Assembly (NCBI RefSeq): GCF_003729955.1 | Contig: NZ_RJTX01000004.1 | Coordinates: 919,763 to 983,762 of the forward strand | Reading direction: 5' to 3' | DNA: 64,000 bases | Source: Chryseobacterium daecheongense | GTDB lineage: Bacteria > Bacteroidota > Bacteroidia > Flavobacteriales > Weeksellaceae | Shown: positions 1 through 8,213 of the stretch, piece after piece | Layout of the letters: every line of letters starts with the position of its first letter | How positions within the stretch are numbered: position 1 is the first letter of the stretch | Position numbers and translations under genes: made by a program | Notes under the pieces: model-generated | Seen by the model: only the letters and a program-made list of their open reading frames with translations | Databases searched by the model: none | What the model was told of the DNA's origin: nothing

Positions 1-1
1 T

Positions 2-1240
2 CAGGAAGAAAAGCTTCAAGAACTGCTGATCTATCTTGAAAGAAATTCTCCTTTCTATCAACGACTATTTAAAGAAAACAATATCAGTATTAGTGATATT
101 CAATCGTTGGAAGACCTACAGAAAATTCCGACTACTACAAAAAATGACCTTCAACAATACAATCATGATTTTTTCTGTATTCCCTACGATAAAATTGTAG
201 ATTACAGTACAACTTCCGGGACATTAGGTGACCCTGTTACATTTGGTTTATCGGATAATGATCTTGAGAGGCTGGCTTACAATGAAGCGATCTCATTTGC
301 CTGTGCGGGAATTCAAAAAGGAGATGTCGTTCAAATGATCACTACTATTGACAAGAGGTTCATGGCAGGACTTGCTTATTTTTTAGGATTAAGAAAAATG
401 GGCGCAAGCGTGGTCAGAATGGGACCCGGAATTCCGGAATTACAATGGGACTCTATATTTAGATATGAACCCAAATATCTGATCACTGTTCCGTCTTTTT
501 TACTGAAAATGATCGATTATGCTGAAAAAAACGGACTGGATTATAAAAACTCCAGTGTTTACGGAGCTGTTTGTATTGGAGAAAGCATCAAAAATCAGGA
601 CTTCACGGATAATATTCTCTCTCAGAAGATCAAGGAAAAGTGGGATATTAAACTTTTTTCTACCTATGCTTCCACAGAGATGAGTACGGCATTTACGGAA
701 TGTGAGTTCCAGATTGGAGGTCATCATCACCCGGAGCTGATTATCACGGAGATTCTAAATGACGATGGGAACCCGGTAAAAGAGGGTGAAAGTGGAGAAT
801 TAACCATTACTACTTTGGGCGTTGAGGCTATTCCTTTATTGAGATTTAAAACTGGGGATATAGTAAAAGCCCATTATGAACCTTGTGCATGTGGAAGAAA
901 TACCATGAGGTTAGGACCCGTAATCGGGCGAAAACAGCAGATGATCAAATACAAAGGGACTACCTTGTATCCACCTGCAATGAATGATATTCTTAATGAC
1001 TTTACTTCTATTTCCTGTTATCAGATCGTGATTCAGTCCAATGAAATAGGATTGGATGAGATTGTCATTAAGGTGAGTACAGAAAGGGAAGATGAAAATT
1101 TTGTCAATGAGGTAAGGGATCATTTCCGGGCAAAACTAAGAGTAAGTCCGAAAATTGAATTGATGGAGTTTGATGTTTTATCTAAAGATGTTTACCATCC
1201 GAACAATAGGAAGCCAATTACTTTTATTGATTTAAGATAA
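2..1240 (+). CDS. PaaK-like CoA ligase/adenylating enzyme, 5' end cut by window edge
   Basis: Phenylacetate-CoA ligase (PaaK)-type adenylate-forming enzyme. The frame is open from base 2 with no start codon before a TTG at 107, and the residues before that TTG (an ERNSPFYQRLFKEN segment, then SLEDLQKIPTTTKNDL) match the normal PaaK N-terminus. The gene therefore begins left of the window and only a short N-terminal piece is missing. The AMP-binding loop reads STTSGTLGDPV. The C-terminal part has a CACGR cysteine pair and the LGPVIGRKQQMIKYKGTTLYP stretch, both typical of PaaK. It lies just upstream of tyrosine ammonia-lyase, so by context it probably activates 4-coumarate, or transfers it to an ACP, as starter for the aryl polyene. 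The substrate is inferred, not visible. Confidence 0.85.
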   Translation, partial: QEEKLQELLIYLERNSPFYQRLFKENNISISDIQSLEDLQKIPTTTKNDLQQYNHDFFCIPYDKIVDYSTTSGTLGDPVTFGLSDNDLERLAYNEAISFACAGIQKGDVVQMITTIDKRFMAGLAYFLGLRKMGASVVRMGPGIPELQWDSIFRYEPKYLITVPSFLLKMIDYAEKNGLDYKNSSVYGAVCIGESIKNQDFTDNILSQKIKEKWDIKLFSTYASTEMSTAFTECEFQIGGHHHPELIITEILNDDGNPVKEGESGELTITTLGVEAIPLLRFKTGDIVKAHYEPCACGRNTMRLGPVIGRKQQMIKYKGTTLYPPAMNDILNDFTSISCYQIVIQSNEIGLDEIVIKVSTEREDENFVNEVRDHFRAKLRVSPKIELMEFDVLSKDVYHPNNRKPITFIDLR

Positions 1241-1247
1241 ATTCAAA

Positions 1248-1850
1248 ATGAAAAAAGCTTTATTATTTATTTTGCTGGCTATTTCGGCAAATCTGATGTC
1301 TCAAAGAGTGAAAGTTATTTCTGGAGATTACAATTTTTTAAAAGGAGAAAAATTTATAAAAGTTGTCTTTAAATTTGAGGGAGTTACTTTTGAGAAAAAG
1401 AAACTGAGTGAAGAAGAATTTGTTGCCAAAAGAATGATGGAAATAGAAAAGAATAAAGGCAAAGAAGAAGCGGAAAAATGGAAAGCAGATTGGGAATACT
1501 CAAAAGAGAAAACTTTTCAGGATAAGTTTTTAGCTTCGTGGAATAAAAATACAGAGATAGAAGCATCTACAAAATTTGAGAAAACAAGATATACTTTAAT
1601 TGTTGAACCCACATGGATTTCTCAAGGTATTTTTGGAGGAATAGGAAGTATTCCTGCTGAAATGAACTCCAAAATGACTTTTGTGGAAACTGAAAACCCG
1701 AGCAACATTTTAATGCTGGTTGAAGGAATAAAAGCTACCGGAGATAATGTAATAGGAATTCCTAATAATAATGACCGAATTTCTGAATGCTATGCAAAAA
1801 CATCAAAAATGCTCGCCTTGAAAGTGAATCATTATGTGAATAAGCAATAA
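1248..1850 (+). CDS. Exported protein of unknown function
   Basis: 200 residues. The N-terminus (MKKALLFILLAISANLMSQ) is a clear Sec signal peptide, so the protein is probably periplasmic or at the outer membrane. The middle third, roughly residues 45-110, is very rich in Lys and Glu and probably helical; the rest looks beta-rich. I recognise no catalytic motif and no family. It starts 7 bp after the PaaK-like gene stops, so it is probably co-transcribed with it, and it ends in a palindrome shared with the convergent oxidoreductase gene. Its place in the pigment locus suggests an accessory or localisation role, but nothing in the sequence proves this. Confidence 0.7.
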   Translation: MKKALLFILLAISANLMSQRVKVISGDYNFLKGEKFIKVVFKFEGVTFEKKKLSEEEFVAKRMMEIEKNKGKEEAEKWKADWEYSKEKTFQDKFLASWNKNTEIEASTKFEKTRYTLIVEPTWISQGIFGGIGSIPAEMNSKMTFVETENPSNILMLVEGIKATGDNVIGIPNNNDRISECYAKTSKMLALKVNHYVNKQ

Positions 1851-1890
1851 AAGTTTCGGCGGCCAAAGGCCGCCGAAACTTTTATTGCTT
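1842..1890. terminator. Bidirectional terminator palindrome between convergent genes
   Basis: A perfect inverted repeat with 23-nt arms (1842-1864 and 1868-1890) and a 3-nt loop. The core is GC-rich (TTTCGGCGGCC / GGCCGCCGAAA) and is flanked by A/T runs on both sides, so it can act as an intrinsic terminator in both directions. The arms include the final KQ-stop codons of both convergent genes, which end in the same bases (AAGCAATAA). Confidence 0.85.
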
Positions 1891-3129
1891 TTGTTCTTTT
1901 TCCATTTTAATCAGATTCGCAAGATTTTTAATTACGGTATCATGTTTCTTTACAAAAGGATTGTCCTTGTTCCATACATACCCTGCTAAAACAGCACATA
2001 TTTTCCTTTTTACATCTTCATTTTCAGGCCTGTGAAAGAATAATTCCTGAAGATTTCCTGTATACCATTCTTTTACATAAGTGGTGAAAACATCTACGCC
2101 GTATAATATATAATCGGTATATTCTTTTTGCCAGTCAATGGTTTCACCATTCAATTGTCTTAATGCCAGTTTTGCAGCAAGCATACCCGATTCTGTAGCA
2201 AATGCCATTCCTGAAGAAAATACAGGATCCAGAAATTCAGACGCATTTCCGGTTAGGGCAAATCCGTCTCCGAATAATTTTTTTACAGAACAAGAATAAT
2301 CTTTCAAATGTCTAGGTTCAAAAAGGAAATCTACATCTCCGAAACGCTTTACATAATAATCAGAAAGTGAAATAGCCTTTTTTAAAGCTTCTATAGTATC
2401 TCCGTTTTCAGAAAGTTTTTCAATATAATCGGTAGGTCCAACAATTCCAACACTTGTATTGCCATTGGAAAAAGGGATTACCCAAAGCCATACTTCAGTT
2501 TCAATAATGTCAAAAGAAATTAAAGTTCCCTCAACACCTTCTTCGCGGTTAATGTCTTCTACATGCGCAAAAATAGCGGAGTGTGGAGAAAGTTTTGAAG
2601 GTTTTTCCAGATCAAGCAAACGAGGTAAAACCCTACCGTAACCACTGGAATCGATCACAAATTTGGCGTGGATTTCCTTAGCTTTTCCATCTTTATTAAT
2701 TACTGTAGTGATAGAATCTGTACCATTAAACTTAATACCCGTAACCTCGGTTTCAAATTCAAGATCAATGCCTTTATTAATAACCTCCTGAGCCAGAGTA
2801 TTATCAAAATCTGCTCTTGGAACCTGCCAGGTCCAGTCCCAGCCTTCCCCGAACTTATCACTGAAATCAAAGATGCAGACTTCATCACCGCGAAGGAAAC
2901 GGGCCCCCAATTTCTTTTCAAAGCCCATGGCATCCAAAGCAGGAAAAAGCCCGGCTTCATCAAAATGGTCCATGACTCTTGGAATCAAGCTTTCGCCAAC
3001 AACCAATCTTGGGAATTTTGTCTTCTCTACAACCTTTACGTTGACGTTGTTCTTCTTTAAGTATGAAGAAGATACACATCCGGAAGGTCCTGCCCCAATT
3101 ACGAGAACGTCAACAAACTCTTTGTCCAT
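1882..3129 (-). CDS. FAD-dependent halogenase/monooxygenase-like enzyme
   Basis: 415 residues. The N-terminal Rossmann FAD site is GAGPSG (residues 12-17), followed by the GESLIPR segment typical of the tryptophan/phenol halogenase superfamily. Two halogenase hallmarks are present: WLWVIP at 213-218 fits the WxWxIP motif, and Lys73 in FEKKLGARF aligns with the lysine of FxxKxGAxF in phenolic halogenases. Flexirubins are known to carry ring chlorine, methyl or hydroxyl substituents, so halogenation or hydroxylation of the 4-hydroxyphenyl end group is plausible. A plain monooxygenase or a geranylgeranyl-reductase-type enzyme remains possible. It is divergent from the tyrosine ammonia-lyase gene, and their candidate promoter boxes lie back to back. 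Confidence 0.8.
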   Translation of the reverse strand: MDKEFVDVLVIGAGPSGCVSSSYLKKNNVNVKVVEKTKFPRLVVGESLIPRVMDHFDEAGLFPALDAMGFEKKLGARFLRGDEVCIFDFSDKFGEGWDWTWQVPRADFDNTLAQEVINKGIDLEFETEVTGIKFNGTDSITTVINKDGKAKEIHAKFVIDSSGYGRVLPRLLDLEKPSKLSPHSAIFAHVEDINREEGVEGTLISFDIIETEVWLWVIPFSNGNTSVGIVGPTDYIEKLSENGDTIEALKKAISLSDYYVKRFGDVDFLFEPRHLKDYSCSVKKLFGDGFALTGNASEFLDPVFSSGMAFATESGMLAAKLALRQLNGETIDWQKEYTDYILYGVDVFTTYVKEWYTGNLQELFFHRPENEDVKRKICAVLAGYVWNKDNPFVKKHDTVIKNLANLIKMEKEQKQ

Positions 3130-3158
3130 CTTTGATTTTTTATTTTAATAATAACTTC

Positions 3159-3166
3159 TATCTTTG
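3159..3166 (+). promoter_or_regulatory. Candidate -7 box for tyrosine ammonia-lyase operon
   Basis: TATCTTTG matches the Bacteroidota -7 consensus TAnnTTTG, 61 bp upstream of the lyase ATG. The nearest upstream TTG (3132-3134) is further away than usual, so the -33 element is doubtful. Confidence 0.5.
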
Positions 3167-3169
3167 CCG

Positions 3170-3177
3170 CAAAATTA
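3170..3177 (-). promoter_or_regulatory. Candidate -7 box for the halogenase-like gene
   Basis: On the minus strand this reads TAATTTTG, matching TAnnTTTG, 40 bp upstream of the start at 3129. It lies only 3 bp from the opposing box at 3159-3166, so the two divergent promoters would compete or be co-regulated. No clear -33 TTG was found. Confidence 0.4.
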
Positions 3178-3227
3178 ATGACAATTAATTAATATTTTAT
3201 AAAATTATCTATTATTACTTTTAATTG

Positions 3228-4748
3228 ATGAAAATAAATAACTTTTTAGAACTGAAGGATTTTCAAAAGATTATCGTTGAAAATGAAAAAATAGAACTGG
3301 ATGATGCACTTTTAGCCAGAATAGAGGCTAGTTTTCAGTTTTTGAAAGAATTTTCGAAGAATAAAGTAATATATGGTGTGAACACCGGCTTCGGACCGAT
3401 GGCCCAGTTTAAGATTAATGATGAGGATAAGCACCAGTTACAATATAACCTTATCAGAAGTCATTCTTCGGGGATTGGAAATCCATTGCCTGCGGAAGAA
3501 GTGAAAGCTTGTATGTTGGCAAGGTTGAACACCTTGTCTCTTGGAAATTCGGGAGTACATCAATCTGTTGTTAATTTACTTAAAGAATTAATTAACAGGG
3601 ACGTTACACCATTGATTTTTGAACATGGAGGAGTAGGTGCAAGTGGAGACTTGGTACAATTAGCTCATCTGGCATTGGTACTGATTGGTGAAGGAGAGGT
3701 TTTCTATAAAGGGGAAAGAAAATCAACAAAAGAAGTTTTTGCAATAGAAGGTTTGGAGCCTATACAAGTGGAAATCCGTGAAGGCCTTGCTTTGATGAAC
3801 GGAACTTCTGTGATGTCCGGAATAGGAATTGTAAATGCTTACAAAGCCAATCAGTTAACGGATATTTCTATCCAGCTTTCCTGTGCGATCAATGAAATTG
3901 TTCAGGCGTATGATGACCATTTGTCAGAAGCCTTGAATGGAACCAAAAGACATTACGGTCAGCAGAAAGTGGCTGAAAGGATGCGTGCTCATTTGGCAGA
4001 CAGCAAGCTGATCAGAAAAAGAGAAGATCACTTATATACCCATTTTGAAGAACAGGAAAAGGTATTTAAAGATAAAGTTCAGGAGTATTATTCATTAAGA
4101 TGCGTACCACAAATCTTGGGACCTGTTCTGGATACCTTGGAATACACGGAGAAAGTTCTTGAAAATGAGATCAATTCAGCCAATGATAACCCAATTATCA
4201 ATGTTGAGGACCAGCATGTGTATCATGGAGGTAATTTTCATGGAGATTATATCTCTCTGGAAATGGATAAACTGAAGTTGGTAGTCACAAAACTGACGAT
4301 GCTAGCTGAAAGACAATTGAATTACCTTTTAAATTCGAAAATTAACGAAATTTTGCCTCCTTTTGTAAATTTAGGTAAATTAGGGTTTAATTTTGGAATG
4401 CAGGGAGTACAGTTTACGGCGACGTCCACCACTGCCGAAAGCCAGATGTTATCCAATTCCATGTATGTTCACAGTATCCCGAACAATAATGACAATCAGG
4501 ATATTGTAAGTATGGGGACCAATGCAGCAGTAATTTGCCGAAAAGTGATCGAAAATGCATTTGAGGTATTAACCATTGAGGCAATAACGATTGTTCAGGC
4601 TATTGAATATCTGGGCTATCAGGATAAAGTATCTTCATCCACCAAGAAATTGTATGATGAGATAAGAAAAATTATCCCTGCTTTTTCCGATGATATGGTG
4701 ATGTATCCGTATCTGGAAAAAGTAAAAAAATATCTAAAGACAATGTAA
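3228..4748 (+). CDS. Tyrosine ammonia-lyase (MIO-dependent aromatic ammonia-lyase)
   Basis: 506 residues from the ATG at 3228; a TTG one codon earlier is less likely. It deaminates L-tyrosine to 4-coumarate, the presumed starter of the polyene. The MIO cofactor triad is Ala138-Ser139-Gly140 in GGVGASGDL. The catalytic tyrosine lies in VIYGVNTGFG, and NSANDNP and the C-terminal family motifs are present. The sequence is strikingly similar to the characterised Flavobacterium johnsoniae tyrosine ammonia-lyase as I remember it. The substrate-selectivity pair is Ser78-His79 (RSHSSG), the histidase-like pattern, so sequence motifs alone would also allow histidine; the pigment context and the close homologue favour tyrosine. 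It heads a plus-strand operon with ketoreductase, ketosynthase and ACP genes. Confidence 0.9.
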   Translation: MKINNFLELKDFQKIIVENEKIELDDALLARIEASFQFLKEFSKNKVIYGVNTGFGPMAQFKINDEDKHQLQYNLIRSHSSGIGNPLPAEEVKACMLARLNTLSLGNSGVHQSVVNLLKELINRDVTPLIFEHGGVGASGDLVQLAHLALVLIGEGEVFYKGERKSTKEVFAIEGLEPIQVEIREGLALMNGTSVMSGIGIVNAYKANQLTDISIQLSCAINEIVQAYDDHLSEALNGTKRHYGQQKVAERMRAHLADSKLIRKREDHLYTHFEEQEKVFKDKVQEYYSLRCVPQILGPVLDTLEYTEKVLENEINSANDNPIINVEDQHVYHGGNFHGDYISLEMDKLKLVVTKLTMLAERQLNYLLNSKINEILPPFVNLGKLGFNFGMQGVQFTATSTTAESQMLSNSMYVHSIPNNNDNQDIVSMGTNAAVICRKVIENAFEVLTIEAITIVQAIEYLGYQDKVSSSTKKLYDEIRKIIPAFSDDMVMYPYLEKVKKYLKTM

Positions 4749-4805
4749 TTAAAGCACTTAATAAGTTGTCAATATTAAAATAGAAATAAAACTAAACACT
4801 AATAC

Positions 4806-5537
4806 ATGAAATGTGCAATGGTAACGGGAGGCTCCAGGGGAATAGGAAGAGCCATCTGTATAAAACTGGCGGAAGAAAAAAACTACCACCTATTGATCAA
4901 CTACACTTCCAACGAAGCGGCAGCTAATGAAACATTGGCAAAAGTTACGGAACTGGGAGCAACAGGAGAGATCCTGAAATTTGATGTAGGAAATGCAGAA
5001 GAAACTCAGAGCGTTTTATCAGAATGGCAGGAGAGAAATCCTGATGCAATTGTTGAAGTGATCGTGAATAACGCCGGAATTACAAGAGACGGATTATTCA
5101 TGTGGATGAAAAATGAAGATTGGAACAGTGTGATCAATACAAGCTTGAATGGTTTTTTCAACGTAACGAATTTCTTTATCCAGAAACTGTTACGCAATAA
5201 ATACGGGAGAATCATCAACATGGTTTCTGTTTCAGGAGTAAAAGGAACTGCCGGACAAACCAACTATTCAGCAGCAAAAGGTGCTTTGGTAGGAGCTACG
5301 AAAGCTTTGGCTCAGGAAGTAGCCAAGAGAAATATTACCGTAAATGCGGTTGCTCCAGGGTTTATCAGAACAGATATGACACAGGAGTTTAATGAAGACG
5401 AGCTTAAAGCCATGATTCCTGCCAACCGATTTGGAGAAGCGGAAGAAGTGGCGGATCTGGTAGCGTTTTTAGCATCGAAAAAAGCTTCATATATTACAGG
5501 CGAAGTGATTAATATTAACGGAGGAATTTACTCATAA
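4806..5537 (+). CDS. 3-oxoacyl-ACP reductase (FabG-like ketoreductase)
   Basis: 243-residue classical short-chain dehydrogenase. The NADPH loop is GGSRGIG (8-14) and NNAG is at 88-91. The catalytic tetrad is visible as Asn115, Ser141, Tyr154 and Lys158 (YSAAK). PGFIRTDM and the C-terminal INGGIYS are typical of FabG. It would reduce the beta-keto intermediate after each elongation of the aryl polyene chain. It sits 57 bp after the ammonia-lyase and before a ketosynthase, so this is most likely a pathway-dedicated paralogue and not the housekeeping fatty-acid enzyme. Confidence 0.88.
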   Translation: MKCAMVTGGSRGIGRAICIKLAEEKNYHLLINYTSNEAAANETLAKVTELGATGEILKFDVGNAEETQSVLSEWQERNPDAIVEVIVNNAGITRDGLFMWMKNEDWNSVINTSLNGFFNVTNFFIQKLLRNKYGRIINMVSVSGVKGTAGQTNYSAAKGALVGATKALAQEVAKRNITVNAVAPGFIRTDMTQEFNEDELKAMIPANRFGEAEEVADLVAFLASKKASYITGEVININGGIYS

Positions 5538-5573
5538 AATAAGGTGGCAGATAATGGGTAACAGTAAACAGCT

Positions 5574-5601
5574 GCAACCTACAACCTGCAACCTAAAACC
5601 T
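5574..5601 (+). repeat. Four tandem heptamers of the NNAACCT type
   Basis: The gap between the ketoreductase and ketosynthase genes contains four exact-register 7-bp units: GCAACCT, ACAACCT, GCAACCT, AAAACCT. The last unit ends about 10 bp before the ATG. No protein is encoded here. It resembles low-complexity intergenic repeats in other flavobacteria. Confidence 0.75.
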
Positions 5602-5611
5602 TTAATTTTAA

Positions 5612-6832
5612 ATGGAAAATAGGGTTGTAATTACCGGAATGGGAATTTATTCCTGCATCGGGACTTCCTTGGAGGAGGTCAGAGAATCCCTGTATCAAGG
5701 AAAATCCGGTATTGTTTTAGTAGAAGAAAGAAAAGAGTTCGGGTTCAGATCAGGCCTTACAGGCGTTGTTCCGAAGCCGGATTTAAAAAATCTGCTTAAT
5801 AGAAGACAACGTGTAAGTATGGGAGAGGAAAGTGAATACGCTTATCTTGCTACCATGGATGCCTTAAAACAAGCGGGTCTGGATGAAGATTATTTTGAGA
5901 ATCATGAAGTTGGAATTTTATACGGAAACGATAGCGTTTCTCAGGCAGTGATAGAATCCATAGATATTGCCAGAGAAAAGAAAGATACTACATTAATGGG
6001 TTCCGGAGCCATTTTCAAATCCATGAACTCTACGGTGACCATGAATCTTTCCACCATATTTAAGCTGAGAGGGATCAATTTAACCATCAGTGCAGCTTGT
6101 GCAAGCGGATCTCATTCACTCGGATTGGCTTACATGATGATTAAAAATGGTTTTCAGGATATGATCGTATGTGGTGGAGCTCAGGAAACCAATAAATATT
6201 CAATGGCCAGCTTTGACGGATTAGGTGTTTTCTCCGTGAGAGAAGACGAGCCTTCCAAAGCTTCAAGACCATTCGATTCAGCAAGGGATGGGCTAATTCC
6301 AAGTGGTGGAGCCGCGACTTTAATTGTGGAAAGCTTAGAATCTGCCCAAAGAAGAGGAGTTCCTATCTTGGCTGAAATCGTAGGATATGGCTTCTCATCG
6401 AATGGAGGGCATATTTCCACACCCAATGTTGACGGGCCAGCTTTAGCCATGGACAGAGCCTTGAAACAATCAGGGTTAACCGCAAATGATATTGATTATA
6501 TTAATGCCCATGCAACTTCTACTCCAATTGGAGATGCTAATGAAGCAAGAGCCATTTATGAGATTTTCGGAAGCAAAGTTCCGGTGAGTTCTACTAAATC
6601 CATGACGGGCCATGAATGTTGGATGGCAGGGGCAAGTGAAGTGATCTATTCTATTCTGATGATGCAAAATGATTTCATTGCTCCGAATATCAATCTGGAA
6701 AATCCTGACGATGAGGCGAAAAAGATAAATTTAGTCTCTGAAACGAAAAATCAAAAAATTGACGTATTTTTGTCAAATTCTTTCGGATTTGGGGGAACCA
6801 ATTCCGCATTAATTGTTAAAAAATTTGATTAA
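5612..6832 (+). CDS. Beta-ketoacyl-ACP synthase (KAS I/II type), full triad
   Basis: 406 residues, normal length for FabB/FabF. The thiolase-fold catalytic triad is intact: Cys163 (SAACASGSH), His300 (NAHATSTP) and His334 (MTGHECWMAGA). It catalyses decarboxylative condensation of an acyl chain with malonyl-ACP. It follows the ketoreductase and precedes an ACP whose ATG begins 4 bp after this stop codon, so the three form a compact elongation unit. It may perform the first extension of the coumaroyl starter, since separate ketosynthases exist in the minus-strand operon. That division of labour is inference. Confidence 0.9.
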   Translation: MENRVVITGMGIYSCIGTSLEEVRESLYQGKSGIVLVEERKEFGFRSGLTGVVPKPDLKNLLNRRQRVSMGEESEYAYLATMDALKQAGLDEDYFENHEVGILYGNDSVSQAVIESIDIAREKKDTTLMGSGAIFKSMNSTVTMNLSTIFKLRGINLTISAACASGSHSLGLAYMMIKNGFQDMIVCGGAQETNKYSMASFDGLGVFSVREDEPSKASRPFDSARDGLIPSGGAATLIVESLESAQRRGVPILAEIVGYGFSSNGGHISTPNVDGPALAMDRALKQSGLTANDIDYINAHATSTPIGDANEARAIYEIFGSKVPVSSTKSMTGHECWMAGASEVIYSILMMQNDFIAPNINLENPDDEAKKINLVSETKNQKIDVFLSNSFGFGGTNSALIVKKFD

Positions 6833-6836
6833 AAAC

Positions 6837-7091
6837 ATGGAAAGGGAAAAAATTGTTGCCATTGTTAATGATTTTCTGGTAAATGAATTTGAGGTAGACG
6901 GTGACGAAATCAGCAATGAAGCAAACCTTAAAAATACACTGGGCCTGGACAGCCTGGATTATATTGATATGGTAGTGGTAATAGAATCTAATTTTGGAGT
7001 GAAATTGGGAGAAGCTGACTTTAAAAAGATGGTTACTTTTGATGATTTCTATACTACGATTGAACATAAAATCGCTGAAAAAAACGCTTAA
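6837..7091 (+). CDS. Acyl carrier protein
   Basis: 84 residues from the ATG at 6837; the open frame extends upstream to 6813 but overlaps the ketosynthase end. The phosphopantetheine attachment site is Ser39 in LGLDSLDYIDM, followed by the acidic helix-II pattern. The protein is small and acidic. It lies directly behind the ketosynthase, so it probably carries the hydroxycinnamoyl starter or early polyene intermediates. A second ACP is encoded at 23209-23466. Confidence 0.88.
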   Translation: MEREKIVAIVNDFLVNEFEVDGDEISNEANLKNTLGLDSLDYIDMVVVIESNFGVKLGEADFKKMVTFDDFYTTIEHKIAEKNA

Positions 7092-7197
7092 TTATTGATT
7101 AGAACTTTACTCAATTGAATGTAACAATATGCCAATCTGATATGCAATAATGATTTTAATTGGTAAATTGCTACACTGATACATTGCTATTTTAAAA
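7092..7197. repeat. Intergenic repeat with AATGTAACAAT / GATACATTGCT elements
   Basis: This 106-bp gap has no gene. It carries AATGTAACAAT near 7118 and CTGATACATTGCTA near 7175, plus CCAAT...ATTGG inverted segments. The same short elements recur, in the sense direction of the other ACP gene, at 23139-23208. I read it as a copy of a dispersed intergenic repeat. Confidence 0.5.
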
Positions 7198-8082
7198 ATG
7201 AACAAATGGAAAGGTAAGTCTAAAGGAACCATATTAGGATATAAAATATTCGTCTGGTGCATTAGAAATATAGGGGTCCGAAGTTCATATATTGTTCTCT
7301 ATTTTGTTGCAGCTTATTATTTTCTTTTTCTGAAAAAAAGCAATCAATACATCTTTTACTATTTCCGTAAAAGGCTGAATTACAGCTTCTGGAAATCCAA
7401 ACTCTCCATATTCAAAAGTTATTTTATTTTCGGAAAAGTGTTAATTGATAAAACGGCAATTTCTGTGGGTCTACGAGATCGTTTCACATATGAATTTGAT
7501 GGGGTTGAAAATCTGAAAAATCTTTTAAACGAAAAAAAAGGCGGAGTTCTCATCAGTGCCCATATCGGGAATTTTGAAATTGCAGAACATTTTTTTGCGG
7601 ATATCGACTTTGATTGCCAGATCAATTTGGTGACGACAGACCAAGAAGTTACCGTTATTAAAGAATATCTTGAAAGTGTAGCGGTTAAAAAAAGCAATAT
7701 CAAATTCATTTATGTGAAAGAGGATATGTCGCATATCTTTGATATTAATCAGGCACTTTCGAATAATGAATTGATCTGTTTTACCGGTGATCGCTATTTC
7801 GAAGGTTCAAAATATCTTGGAGCAGAGCTATTGGGGAAAAGTGCTAAATTTCCTGCAGGTCCGTTCTTAATTGCTTCCAGACTGGGAGTTCCCGTAGTGT
7901 ATGTATATGTAATGAAAGAAAATAATCTTCATTATCACTTATTTGCAAGAGTTGCTCAAAACATTAAAAAGCGTGATGCACAAGGACTTTTAAATTCCTA
8001 TGTTCAGAATCTGGAGTTCATGCTTAAAAAATATCCTACTCAATGGTTCAATTATTTCGATTTTTGGGACGATATTGATTAA
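7198..8082 (+). CDS. LpxL/HtrB-like lysophospholipid acyltransferase family protein
   Basis: 294 residues. The acyltransferase HX4E motif is His122-IGNF-Glu127 in SAHIGNFEIAE, and a later GKSAKFPAGPFLIASRLGVPVV block is typical of the LpxL/LPLAT fold. N-terminal hydrophobic segments at about 30-46 suggest inner-membrane association. LpxL enzymes move an acyl chain from ACP to a hydroxyl, so this is one candidate for coupling the aryl-polyene acyl group to the resorcinol; the BtrH-like protein is another. It follows the ACP and repeat in the plus-strand pigment operon. Confidence 0.8.
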   Translation: MNKWKGKSKGTILGYKIFVWCIRNIGVRSSYIVLYFVAAYYFLFLKKSNQYIFYYFRKRLNYSFWKSKLSIFKSYFIFGKVLIDKTAISVGLRDRFTYEFDGVENLKNLLNEKKGGVLISAHIGNFEIAEHFFADIDFDCQINLVTTDQEVTVIKEYLESVAVKKSNIKFIYVKEDMSHIFDINQALSNNELICFTGDRYFEGSKYLGAELLGKSAKFPAGPFLIASRLGVPVVYVYVMKENNLHYHLFARVAQNIKKRDAQGLLNSYVQNLEFMLKKYPTQWFNYFDFWDDID

Positions 8083-8131
8083 TTTTTCTAATTTTAAGTC
8101 CGAAAACTAATAATAAAATAAACTCAAACGG

Positions 8132-8189
8132 TTAAGAACATTAGAAACTAAGATGATTACTTTATAATTTTCTTACTCTAATCTCTTAA
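8132..8189. repeat. Imperfect inverted repeat in intergenic gap
   Basis: The left arm (8132-8153) contains TTAAGA, ATTAGA and TAAGA blocks. The right arm (8171-8189) contains the same three blocks in reverse complement, with short spacers differing. The arms flank an A/T-rich loop just upstream of the next gene. It could be a structured leader or another dispersed repeat. Confidence 0.5.
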
Positions 8190-8213
8190 TTAAAAAAACA
8201 CACCTTTTCTCCA

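Noticed and set aside
2668..3060. Plus-strand open frame of 130 codons
   Set aside because: It lies wholly opposite the halogenase-like gene, which has clear family motifs; this frame has none.
5574..5601. Tandem heptamers as a CRISPR array
   Set aside because: The units are only 7 bp with no spacers and no cas genes in the window.
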